Shown here one piece after another: positions 24,823-32,293 of a stretch of DNA of 33,075 nucleotides. Position numbers and translations under genes: made by a program. The notes under the pieces are model-generated. The model was not told the origin of the DNA. It saw only the letters and a program-made list of their open reading frames with translations, and did not search any database. Position 1 is the first letter of the stretch. Each line of letters begins with the position of its first letter. Source of the stretch: Thermoflexales bacterium. GTDB taxonomy: Bacteria; Chloroflexota; Anaerolineae; B4-G1. Where the stretch lies: assembly GCA_007118795.1 (NCBI GenBank), contig SKQX01000218.1, positions 1 through 33,075 of the forward strand, read 5' to 3'.

Positions 24823-26274
24823 TCAGTGCAAGCTAAGAGCGCTGCGGTAGAGACCGACGTACGCCTTGGCCGAGGCTGTCCAGGAGAAGTCCGATGCCAT
24901 CCCCCGCATCTGAATCGCTCGCCACGTCTCTCGATCCTCATAGGTCTCAAGTGCCCGCTGCAGAGCCTCGAGGAACCCTTCCGGCGTCTTCTCCTCAAAC
25001 ACGAATCCCGTGCCGTGCCCCCGGCCGGGTCGGTGATCAATCACCGTGTCGGCCAGGCCACCAGTCTCGCGCACAACAGGTACGCACCCGTAGCGCATGG
25101 CAATCATCTGACCCAGACCGCACGGCTCGACCAAGCTGGGCATCAAGAACATGTCCGCACTGGCATAGATGCGCCGGGCCAACACCTCGTCGAACTTAAG
25201 GAACGCTCGTACTTGGTGGGAGTGCCGCTCCTGGAGCGCTTTGAGTGCCTCATGGTAACGTGGATCGCCTGTACCCAGGATGATACACTGGACATCCTGC
25301 TCCTGCAGCAGGCGATTGAGGGTCGGCGCCACCAGATCCATTCCTTTGACGTGGTCGAGCCGGGTGACCATCCCGAGCAGTGGCACGTCAGAGCGGATCG
25401 GAAGACGAGCTTGTTGCTGCAAGGCCGTCCTATTCGCTGCTCGCCGTCCCAAACTGTGAATGTCGAAGTTATGGGGGACGTTAGGATCCGTAACGGGATT
25501 CCACTCGTCATAGTCGAGCCCGTTCAGTATCCCGTGCAGCCGGTCCCTGCGCTGCTCCAACAGCGGTTCCAGGCCCATACCCATCTCCGGTGTCAAAATC
25601 TCCTCGGCGTATCGCTCACTCACCGCATTGATGAGATCCGAGTGGGCTATGCCCTGTGCCATCCAGTTTACCGCCCCCGGGGGCTCCACGGAGAGGTGCT
25701 TCACTTCCTCCATCTGGGCGAACGTCAAGATCAACCGGCCAGTTATCCCCTGATAAGCCAGATTGTGGATGGTGAACAGGGTGGCGATGTCCCGGAAGAA
25801 CGGCTCGCGCCAGCCGGAGACGTCGAGCCAGGTCGGTACGACCGCCGTGTGCCAGTCGTTGGCATGGATCACGTCAGGTTGCCAGTCCAACAGCCGAATG
25901 GCCTCAATCACCCCGCGGCCAAAGACCGTGAAGCGTTGGGCATCATCCTCAAAGCCATACACCTTTTCGCGGGAGGTAAAATAATGCTCATTCCAAAGAA
26001 GATAGACGGGCACGTCCTCACCCATCGTGGTCGCCATCAGGTGAATATGCTCCCGGCCCGCACCCACGGGCACCGGGAAACGTTCACCAATCTTGACAAG
26101 CTCGAATCGCTCGCCACTGATCGTGCCGTAGCGGGGCATCATCACTCGCACGTCGTGACCCAGGCTGCGCAGGGCTAGAGGCAGCGATCCAGCGACGTCC
26201 GCCAATCCTCCGACCTTGGCAAAGGGCACGGCCTCGGCCGTGAGAAACAGGACTTTCAGCGGCCTTTCCGTCAT
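24823..26274 (-). CDS. glgA: Glycogen synthase (GT5)
   Basis: Extends alpha-1,4-glucan from ADP-glucose (or UDP-glucose) in the cytoplasm. The 483-residue protein begins with FLTAEAVPFAKVGGLADVAG; the KVGGL sugar-nucleotide loop is at residues 20-24. It continues with HANDWHTAVVP, TIHNLAYQG, the second-domain LLGMVTRLDHVKGMDL and MPSLVEPCGLGQMIAMRYG with the family's Glu-Pro-Cys-Gly-Leu. The ATG at 26274 has GGGAG seven bases upstream; the frame extends 60 codons further with no homology. It fits with the GH13/GH57 enzymes elsewhere in the window. No glgB or glgC is in view. Confidence 0.95.
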   Translation of the reverse strand: MTERPLKVLFLTAEAVPFAKVGGLADVAGSLPLALRSLGHDVRVMMPRYGTISGERFELVKIGERFPVPVGAGREHIHLMATTMGEDVPVYLLWNEHYFTSREKVYGFEDDAQRFTVFGRGVIEAIRLLDWQPDVIHANDWHTAVVPTWLDVSGWREPFFRDIATLFTIHNLAYQGITGRLILTFAQMEEVKHLSVEPPGAVNWMAQGIAHSDLINAVSERYAEEILTPEMGMGLEPLLEQRRDRLHGILNGLDYDEWNPVTDPNVPHNFDIHSLGRRAANRTALQQQARLPIRSDVPLLGMVTRLDHVKGMDLVAPTLNRLLQEQDVQCIILGTGDPRYHEALKALQERHSHQVRAFLKFDEVLARRIYASADMFLMPSLVEPCGLGQMIAMRYGCVPVVRETGGLADTVIDHRPGRGHGTGFVFEEKTPEGFLEALQRALETYEDRETWRAIQMRGMASDFSWTASAKAYVGLYRSALSLH

Positions 26275-26512
26275 CACATTCTCCCATCCAGCCCAACGGG
26301 CGTGACCACTCTTACCGGACGTAAAGCCAAGCCCCTTTCCCCGTTTCCCATACGGGCCCACATCACACCGAGCGAAGCTGGCTCGGAGATGATCATGGAA
26401 CGTGTCTTGAGACCGTAAAGGCCAGCCCTCGACCTCGTCCAGATCGCGGATCAACTGGTTCCGCGTAGAGGTGCAGTCCTGGAGCCTCGCACCAGTTAAG
26501 TACCGTTACCAC

Positions 26513-26692
26513 CTACGCCCTTCTCCAGGAGCCAGTATGCATTGAGAGCGGAGTCGGTGAGGGCCCGGGCGTAGGCGTCCCTCGTCGCGGGGTTAGGAAT
26601 GCCCCAGCCATGCTCAGCGCCATGCTGAGCACGATGAGAACGCTGATGACCCAGGCGATGATACGAGTTCTCCGTTCCCTTGATCGCCGCAC
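26513..26692 (-). CDS. Short membrane-anchored peptide with Thr-Pro tail (59 aa)
   Basis: A small frame starting with GTG at 26692 (GGGAGG eight bases upstream). It encodes an arginine-rich N-terminus (RRSRERRTR), one membrane helix (residues 11-33, IIAWVISVLIVLSMALSM) and TPRRGTPTPGPSPTP, ending after a short tail. The basic-helix-linker layout is that of a signal anchor with an outside tail, in the same style as the Thr-Pro linker protein at 5985-6746. A promoter-like pair lies 33 bases upstream. A longer overlapping frame (26496-26753) has no such order and is rejected. It could be the intact N-terminus of a once longer protein. Function unknown. Confidence 0.6.
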   Translation of the reverse strand: MRRSRERRTRIIAWVISVLIVLSMALSMAGAFLTPRRGTPTPGPSPTPLSMHTGSWRRA

Positions 26693-26724
26693 AGTTTGTA
26701 CCTCCCTCTCTAGTTAGCAAGGCG

Positions 26725-26753
26725 ATTATAGCATAGCCAACCTTGGCCCACAA
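26725..26753 (-). promoter_or_regulatory. Promoter-like pair upstream of the 59-residue membrane gene
   Basis: On the minus strand, TTGTGG (26753-26748) and a perfect TATAAT (26730-26725) are 17 bases apart. The -35 element matches only its first three bases. A start of transcription near 26718 would leave a leader of about 25 bases with GGGAGG before the GTG at 26692. Confidence 0.55.
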
Positions 26754-26758
26754 GCAGA

Positions 26759-26783
26759 CCCCGCCTATAGTATCGAGGCGGGG
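26759..26783 (-). terminator. Hairpin terminator downstream of etfA
   Basis: CCCCGCC (26759-26765) and GGCGGGG (26777-26783) form a seven-pair GC-rich stem with an eleven-base loop, 50 bases after the etfA stop on the minus strand. The following bases (TCTGCTTG) are only mildly T-rich, so termination may be partial. Confidence 0.5.
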
Positions 26784-26833
26784 CCCTGGACGTGCCGACC
26801 GTCAGCATGTCTAGCATCGAAGAACCGGATGGT

Positions 26834-27820
26834 CTATTCCAGCTTCTCCTTCAATGCATCCCGCAGTGCGGGAACAGCGTCAAAAAGGTCAGCCACAATC
26901 CCGTAGTCAGCGATCTTGAAGATCGGCGCCTCGGGGTCCTTGTTGACGGCAACGATGACCGTGCTGGTACGCATGCCCGCCAGGTGCTGAATCGCCCCGG
27001 AAATCCCGCAAGCGATGTACAGATCGGGACTCACCGTCTTCCCCGTCTGGCCCACCTGATGCTCATATGGGATCCACCCAGCGTCCACCGCAGCGCGGGA
27101 CGCACCGACGGCCCCGTTGAGAAGCTGTGCGAGCTCACGCAAGGGCTCGTACCCGTCAGGACCCGCCACACCACGGCCCCCAGAGACGATGACACCCGCG
27201 TCCGCCAGGCTGACTCCTCCTGCAGTGTCCTTGAACCCAGTCACTTTCACCGCGATCTCGTCTTCGGTCACCGATGGGAGTAACTCAGCGATTTCGCCCT
27301 GGCGGCTGACATCGGGCTCCGGTTTAGGAAAAGCCCGCACTCGTGTCGTGAAGACTTGCGGTCTTCGCTCGGGGATCACGCACCGGGATAGCAGCTTACC
27401 AGCATAGATGGGGCGTGTAGCCATCAGCTCACCATTCTGGAAGTGGAGCTCCGTGCAGTCGGCGACACACCCGGTCTCCAACCTGACCGCCAGGGCCGGA
27501 CCAATCTCGCGGCCACGAAACGTAGCGGCCATAAGGATCGTCCCCGGCTCGTGCTCTCGGACCAGTTGCTGCAGTACCGTCGTATACGGCTCGACCCGGA
27601 AGTCGGCCAGAGTAGGATCCGCAGCCCACAACACTCTGTCTGCACCGTAGGCAACAGCCTCCTCTGCTAGATCCGCCAGCCCGTCACCGCCCAATACACA
27701 GGCTATGACGCCGCCGCCGCCCTCGTCGGCAATCTGACGAGCGACACCGACCGCCTCCCAAGAGGCTGCCGGCGCCTCCCTTTCAAACTGCTCCACCCAC
27801 ACCAAGATATCTCTGCTCAT
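26834..27820 (-). CDS. etfA: Electron-transfer flavoprotein, alpha subunit
   Basis: Binds FAD and, with EtfB, carries electrons from acyl-CoA dehydrogenase to the quinone pool. The 328-residue protein has the alpha-subunit C-terminal FAD domain: VSGGRGVAGPDGYEPL, then QVGQTGKTVSPDLYIACGIS, GAIQHLAGM and NKDPEAPIFKIADYGIVADL. The N-terminal domain starts ILVWVEQFE. It follows etfB with a 12-base gap and ends at a GC-rich hairpin. The set acyl-CoA dehydrogenase-etfB-etfA forms a dedicated electron path; the ETF-quinone oxidoreductase is not in the window. Confidence 0.96.
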   Translation of the reverse strand: MSRDILVWVEQFEREAPAASWEAVGVARQIADEGGGGVIACVLGGDGLADLAEEAVAYGADRVLWAADPTLADFRVEPYTTVLQQLVREHEPGTILMAATFRGREIGPALAVRLETGCVADCTELHFQNGELMATRPIYAGKLLSRCVIPERRPQVFTTRVRAFPKPEPDVSRQGEIAELLPSVTEDEIAVKVTGFKDTAGGVSLADAGVIVSGGRGVAGPDGYEPLRELAQLLNGAVGASRAAVDAGWIPYEHQVGQTGKTVSPDLYIACGISGAIQHLAGMRTSTVIVAVNKDPEAPIFKIADYGIVADLFDAVPALRDALKEKLE

Positions 27821-27832
27821 ACAGGACGCCTC

Positions 27833-28630
27833 CTAGATCACTTTCTCCGCGAGAATTCTATCTACCAGAATCCTGGCCTCTTCCTCGATGGTCTCGGCCT
27901 CAATGATCTCCGCCTCCGCCTCGCGCGCTGGTGGTTCGAACACCTCCGGCCAGCGTACCCCGGACCCTTGGGGGCCGACCTTCTCCCGGTCCGCACCAAT
28001 GTCCTCCAGCGTCCACAGAGGATACTCCATTTGAGCCGCCTTTCGAATCCCGATGAAGGACGTGTAGCGCGGCTCGTTGATCCCTTTGGTGGTCCCCAGG
28101 ACGGCCGGAAGCGGTGCCTCCACCACCTGTCGTCCTTCCTCCAGGAGCCGCTCCACCGTGATCGATCTCTGCTCTCTGTCAAGCTCGACCAGGTTGATCG
28201 CGTACATCAGCGAGGGCCAGCCCAGCCGCGTGGCGAGCGCCACGCCCGTCTGCCAGGTCTGAGCGTCGATCGCCGACTTACCGCACAGTACCAGATCCAC
28301 GTCACCCATCTTCTCGACTGCCTTCGCGAGGACGTAGCTGGTTGCCAACGTGTCAGAGCCGGCACACGCCTCGTCCCAGACACGAACCGCTTCGTCAGCA
28401 CCCATGGCCACCGCATGCTTGAGAGCCTCGAGGGCCACGTCTGGCCCCATGGAGAGAACGGTGACTGTGCCGCCGTGCTCGTCCCGAAGGCGTAGAGCCT
28501 CTTCCACAGAGTACTCGTCCCACGGGTTGATGATCAGCGGGGAATCCCCCCAAGAGATGTTTCCCTCCTCGTCCACCGACATCTTGGCCTCGGAGTCCGG
28601 CGTGTATTTCGTGCATACCACGATGTGCAA
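27833..28630 (-). CDS. etfB: Electron-transfer flavoprotein, beta subunit
   Basis: Holds AMP and the docking loop for acyl-CoA dehydrogenases. The protein begins (M)HIVVCTKYTPDSEAKM and contains NPWDEYSVEEALRLRDEHGG and, later, CGKSAIDAQTWQTGVALA, all typical. The start is TTG at 28630, chosen because GGAGG lies six bases upstream and the mature fold begins there; no ATG or GTG fits. Length is 265 residues. The C-terminal acidic helix is somewhat longer than usual. It lies 202 bases after the acyl-CoA dehydrogenase stop; the gap 28631-28832 shows no gene. Confidence 0.95.
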   Translation of the reverse strand: MHIVVCTKYTPDSEAKMSVDEEGNISWGDSPLIINPWDEYSVEEALRLRDEHGGTVTVLSMGPDVALEALKHAVAMGADEAVRVWDEACAGSDTLATSYVLAKAVEKMGDVDLVLCGKSAIDAQTWQTGVALATRLGWPSLMYAINLVELDREQRSITVERLLEEGRQVVEAPLPAVLGTTKGINEPRYTSFIGIRKAAQMEYPLWTLEDIGADREKVGPQGSGVRWPEVFEPPAREAEAEIIEAETIEEEARILVDRILAEKVI

Positions 28631-28832
28631 AGGATACCTCCTTGTCCGTACCGTCGTACCTGTAGCGGCACATGTGCCCTTCGACGTCAACGGGCACGCT
28701 GACCACATCTTCCTCAAGTCCCGTTCTATGCCCGGTCCCCCCGAGCTCCGTTGTGCACCCCGGGCGCGGCCTCTCTTCCTGTCCCGGCCTACACACGTCC
28801 TAGTGCTTCCATAGGATCACGACCGGCCGCCT

Positions 28833-30059
28833 CTAAGACTTCTCGGTGTACAGCGTGGGCAGGAAATCCTTGCCCAGTAGCTCCCTGGCGATAATCATCC
28901 GCATGACATTGGGTGTACCCTCGGCGCCGATCGAGTAGGAACGAATGCCTCGTATGCCCATCTCGATGGGACATTCCTTCGTATAAGCCATGGCACCGTG
29001 CCAATCAGCCACCTCGTTCATGATGCTGAAACCCAACCTGGGCGCTTTCAACTTCGCCATGGCTGCCGCAAGAGCGATGTCGTGATGGGTCGCCTCTCCG
29101 TCCTGGTACATACGGTCCATCATCCAGGCTGCCTTGTAGGTGGAAAGTCGCACGCCCTCCAGGTCCGTGTATAGGTCCGCCAGGGGGAACTGTATACCCT
29201 CGAAGCTTGCTATGGGCCGCCCGAACGCTTGGCGCAGCTTGATCTGATCCATCCCCATCGCCAACGCGGTCTCGGATGCGCCTACACAGGTAGCCCCGAT
29301 CAGTGTACGCGCCGCCGAGAATCCTTCCATGGCGTGGTAGAACCCCCTATTCAAGTCGCCGACCTGGTGCTCTAGCGGCAGACGCACCTCATCCAGCGCA
29401 AAACCGCCGGTAGAGATACCCATTCTACCCATGTCGTCGAAATAGGTGGGAGCTATACCGTCGGTCCCCTTGAGGGGAAGCGCAAAGAACGTGAACGCCC
29501 GGTGACCGGCAGCCTCATCAAAGTCGGTACGGGTTAGTAGTAGGTGGATACCGCCCCAGTCCAAGGACTCCCGGACGCCGCTGATGTAGACTTTCTCCCC
29601 ATTGAGCACCCAGTGACCATCGTCCCTCTGGGCCCGGGTGCGGCACGCGCCGAGAATGTCGGACCCCCCTCCGGGCTCGGTCGTAGCGATACCCAGAAAG
29701 GCCTCTCCACTGGTCACCCGGGGAAGATACTGCTCCTTAAGCGCCGAGGACCCATACTGATAGAAGATGAAGCCCCAGGCAGCTTCAACCAGGTACATCA
29801 CTGGCACGGCCAGGCTGATGTCAGCCCGTCCCAGTTCCTCCGCCGCGATGGTGGCCATCATCCAGTCAGCCCCCGCACCCCCGTACTCCTCGCCAACTGT
29901 CGGGGCGAGCAACCCCATGTCGGCCATCCCTTTGACAATCTCCCGGGGGATAAACTCCTCTTCGTCGATCTCGCGCACGCGGGGGGCGATCTCGTTCTGC
30001 GCAAAGTCTCGCACGGCGCGCCGCCAGAGGCGCTGCTCGTCGGTCCAACCGAAATCCAT
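28833..30059 (-). CDS. Acyl-CoA dehydrogenase
   Basis: Oxidises an acyl-CoA to the enoyl-CoA with FAD and hands electrons to ETF. The 408-residue protein has the family order: N-terminal helices (DFGWTDEQRLWRRAVRDFA), the substrate-lid GLLAPTVGEEYGGAGADWM, FLGIATTEPGGGSD, then FGRPIASFEGIQFPLADL. The C-terminal YSIGAEGTPNVMRMIIAREL places a glutamate where short- and medium-chain enzymes have their base (Y-E-G-T). The ATG at 30059 has AAGGAGG upstream; the frame extends 78 codons further without homology. The acyl group cannot be told from sequence; genes for aromatic or alicyclic pathways are absent. Confidence 0.94.
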   Translation of the reverse strand: MDFGWTDEQRLWRRAVRDFAQNEIAPRVREIDEEEFIPREIVKGMADMGLLAPTVGEEYGGAGADWMMATIAAEELGRADISLAVPVMYLVEAAWGFIFYQYGSSALKEQYLPRVTSGEAFLGIATTEPGGGSDILGACRTRAQRDDGHWVLNGEKVYISGVRESLDWGGIHLLLTRTDFDEAAGHRAFTFFALPLKGTDGIAPTYFDDMGRMGISTGGFALDEVRLPLEHQVGDLNRGFYHAMEGFSAARTLIGATCVGASETALAMGMDQIKLRQAFGRPIASFEGIQFPLADLYTDLEGVRLSTYKAAWMMDRMYQDGEATHHDIALAAAMAKLKAPRLGFSIMNEVADWHGAMAYTKECPIEMGIRGIRSYSIGAEGTPNVMRMIIARELLGKDFLPTLYTEKS

Positions 30060-30619
30060 AGTGTCCTCCTTGATGAACTGGGAAAGTGACGTGCTCACAG
30101 GCCAACCCGGACCCACACCGGCCGACCCGCATCTTGGGTTTGTTGCCAGCGTCGACAGACAGCAACAGCAGGCGCTGATTAACGCCGCCTGAGCCATTCG
30201 ACACGAAAGACAATGATCCGAGGCCACGCGGAAGCCCCCACGGTTCCTTCCGGCCCCCATGTCCAGCGGTCGAAATCGGATAGACGCAGACACGTCTCGC
30301 CCACCGATATAACTGACTGACGGTCATCGCTATTATACTCACATCGGATAGCCGTGCAAACCCGACCTTCACGTCCCCGTACGCGGCGCTTGAGACCCCG
30401 AGGTTGATTCACCAGCCGTAGCTGCCGTGGCGTTAGCGGGCTTCGACACCCACTCTCGAAGGACAGCAGGGTTTCAGCACCTCAGGGGCCCCGATGGGTC
30501 CCGTTCGGCGCCCCCCAATCATCACCATCTGGAGCCCTGCGCGATGGGTCTACTCCCACCTTCGCCTTCAACCCGTGTCGGGACCTGCGAGCCGCCCCAA
30601 AGCCGACGGATGGGGGTTG
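30060..30619. other. Intergenic region between diverging acyl-CoA dehydrogenase and deacetylase genes
   Basis: About 560 bases without a convincing gene. It holds the promoter-like pair for the leftward acyl-CoA dehydrogenase and a palindrome TGACGGTCA at 30318-30326 next to its expected start site. The rest, especially 30380-30610, shows only non-homologous open frames. Confidence 0.5.
30332..30359 (-). promoter_or_regulatory. Promoter-like pair for the acyl-CoA dehydrogenase/ETF unit
   Basis: On the minus strand, TTGCAC (30359-30354) and a perfect TATAAT (30337-30332) are 16 bases apart. Transcription would begin near 30325, on top of the palindrome TGACGGTCA (30318-30326), a possible operator. 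The leader to the ATG at 30059 would be about 265 bases, which is long. Confidence 0.5.
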
Positions 30620-30647
30620 TTGACACCCTAGCCTGGGCAAGTATAAT
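30620..30647 (+). promoter_or_regulatory. Consensus sigma-70 type promoter of the deacetylase gene
   Basis: TTGACA (30620-30625) and TATAAT (30642-30647), both perfect, are separated by 16 bases. Transcription should start near 30654, giving a leader of about 36 bases to the ATG at 30690. This is the cleanest promoter in the window. Confidence 0.8.
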
Positions 30648-30689
30648 GGCCTCACCCAACCTGATCGGCTTATCGACCAGACGGCCCGC

Positions 30690-31727
30690 ATGAGTATGTC
30701 CGAGACCGCCTACGTCTATCACCCAATTTATCTGGAGCACGACCAACCGGGGCATCCCGAGAATGCCCGTCGCCTGGAACGCATCCTGCGTACTCTAGAG
30801 CAGGAAGAGATCCTGGGCGACCTGAGACTCCTGGAGCCGCGTCCAGCTTCGGAGCAAGAGCTCTTGAACGTTCACACGCCGCAACACATCGAGAGAATAC
30901 GGCAGTTAGCCGACCAGGGCGGTGGACATATGGATCCGGACACCTATGTCTCCCCGGGGTCCTACGACGCAGCCGCGATGGCCGCTGGCGGCCTGATTGA
31001 GGCGGTGGACCACCTACTCGAAGGCGAACTGCGAAACGGATTTGCGCTCGTACGTCCGCCTGGTCATCATGCCACGGCCACTCGAGCCATGGGCTTCTGT
31101 CTGTTCAACAACGTGGCTCTGGCCGCCCGCTCGGCCCTGCAGGACGAGAGAGTCGAGCGCGTGCTCATCGGAGACTTCGACGTTCACCACGGGAACGGGA
31201 CGCAAGATATCTTTCACGACGACCCAGACGTGTTCTACTTCTCGGCGCATCAATATCCATATTACCCGGGCACAGGAGCCAAGACGGAGATAGGATCTGA
31301 CGCCGGGGAGGGGACGGTGCTCAACGTACCCTTGCCGCCCGGCGTGGGGGACAGCGGCTTTGCCAGGATCGTCGAAGAGTTGGTCTGGCCGCTGGCGGAA
31401 CGCTTCGGCCCGAGCCTCATCCTGGTCTCGGCCGGCTATGACGGTCATTGGGATGATCCCCTGGCCCACATGAGACTATCGCTGACCGGATACGCCAGTC
31501 TCCAGCGCCAGTTGGTCAAGCTTGCCGACCACATCTGCGGTGGGCGGATTCTGTTCACCCTCGAAGGGGGGTATCACCTGAAGGCCCTGGCTTACGGGGT
31601 CTTGAACGGGTTTCTCGCGCTCCTCGGTGAGGACTCCGTCGTGGATCCCCTGGGGCCCGCTCCCCACTCGGAGCGACGGATAGACGCGCTGATCGCAGAG
31701 TTGAAAGACCTGCATCACCTGAGATGA
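30690..31727 (+). CDS. Histone deacetylase / acetoin-utilisation (AcuC) family amidohydrolase
   Basis: A zinc hydrolase that removes acetyl groups from lysines, polyamines or similar amines. The 345-residue protein shows the active-site RPPGHHA (His126, His127), the zinc ligands in GDFDVHHGNG (Asp164, His166) and SAGYDGHWDDP (Asp251), and the catalytic tyrosine loop LEGGYH. The N-terminal YVYHPIYLEHDQPGHPEN is typical of class II-like bacterial members. No acetoin genes are near; substrate unknown. The first ATG at 30690 and another two codons on lack a ribosome site, so initiation may not use the usual base pairing. It is driven by a consensus promoter and followed by a 566-base gap. Confidence 0.94.
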   Translation: MSMSETAYVYHPIYLEHDQPGHPENARRLERILRTLEQEEILGDLRLLEPRPASEQELLNVHTPQHIERIRQLADQGGGHMDPDTYVSPGSYDAAAMAAGGLIEAVDHLLEGELRNGFALVRPPGHHATATRAMGFCLFNNVALAARSALQDERVERVLIGDFDVHHGNGTQDIFHDDPDVFYFSAHQYPYYPGTGAKTEIGSDAGEGTVLNVPLPPGVGDSGFARIVEELVWPLAERFGPSLILVSAGYDGHWDDPLAHMRLSLTGYASLQRQLVKLADHICGGRILFTLEGGYHLKALAYGVLNGFLALLGEDSVVDPLGPAPHSERRIDALIAELKDLHHLR

Positions 31728-31857
31728 CGTGTTCGAAGCCGAAGGACGATCGTTCGGGCCGATCCAGGGCTTGGCTCCTGAAGTTAAGAGGTTGTTCTTT
31801 GGTAGCCTCAGAGAAAACACGGCTTGCACCAGAGGGCGGGCGCGGTGCCGACGAAGG

Positions 31858-31886
31858 AGATCTTCCTCGCTGCGCTCAGAGTGACA
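31858..31886. repeat. Possible dispersed intergenic repeat, copy 1
   Basis: The bases GATCTTCCTCGCTGCGCTCA followed by GAGTGACA have the look of a short motif of the type 'TTCGCTGCGCTCAG.ATGACA' that I associate with dispersed intergenic repeats in environmental bacteria. Only one good copy is in this window, so this rests on recollection, not on repetition seen here. Confidence 0.35.
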
Positions 31887-31957
31887 ATAAGCCCTCGGGG
31901 GGATACCTTGTATATGGAGCGGGCTGCCTGCGGCATTGAGGCGATCGTGAATCCGAT

Positions 31958-31982
31958 GGGGAGGGGTAAGGGGTGAGAGGGG
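31958..31982 (+). other. Putative G-quadruplex motif
   Basis: Four runs of four G (31958-31961, 31963-31966, 31970-31973, 31979-31982) are separated by loops A, TAA and TGAGA. A fifth run of six G lies at 31991-31996. This meets the standard pattern for a four-layer quadruplex on the plus strand. Short loops favour a stable fold. It lies in noncoding DNA about 310 bases before the TPR gene. Confidence 0.55.
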
Positions 31983-31995
31983 TGACGACTGGGGG

Positions 31996-32027
31996 GATCC
32001 CTCGTCGCTCTCGCTCCTCGGGACGAC
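31996..32027. repeat. Possible dispersed intergenic repeat, copy 2
   Basis: GATCCCTCGTCGCTCTCGCT followed by CCTCGGGACGAC is loosely like the module at 31858-31886: GATC, a CTCG-rich core and an ending in GAC. The two differ too much to call them one family on this evidence. Confidence 0.3.
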
Positions 32028-32293
32028 GGGCCGCCGATGCCGGGCGCCTGGTTTCTTCGGTAGAGTGCTGAGCGGCGTGGACGCGCGAGCTCGGGAATGG
32101 GAAGTTTCCCAACCGATCGAAACCCGCCCGTGGCTGATGCCTCAGCCGAACGTCGAACTGGCAGCGAATGGGTATCTCGATCAGCGACGGAAGCGATACC
32201 CGGCAGCAGGTCGTCCATCTGCCAGCGCTAAGACACGAGTCACTGGATTAGAGTGGCCAGACAACGATACGTCAGCAGCCTGGAGGTAGAGCT

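Larger units (their letters stand above)
31728..32293. other. Noncoding stretch with repeat-like modules and a G-rich block
   Basis: No gene is supported on either strand in these 566 bases. The content is unlike the rest of the window: two short modules of repeat-like composition (31858-31886 and 31996-32027) flank a block of G-runs at 31958-31996. It separates the deacetylase gene from the TPR gene and probably holds the latter's promoter, which I cannot identify. Confidence 0.5.

Noticed and set aside
24796..26178. A 460-residue rightward open frame opposite glgA
   Set aside because: It is the complement of a strongly conserved glycogen synthase and has no recognisable motif.
26496..26753. 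An 85-residue leftward frame overlapping the 59-residue gene
   Set aside because: It begins upstream of the promoter-like -10 element and lacks a membrane or domain pattern; the other frame has a ribosome site and sensible layout.
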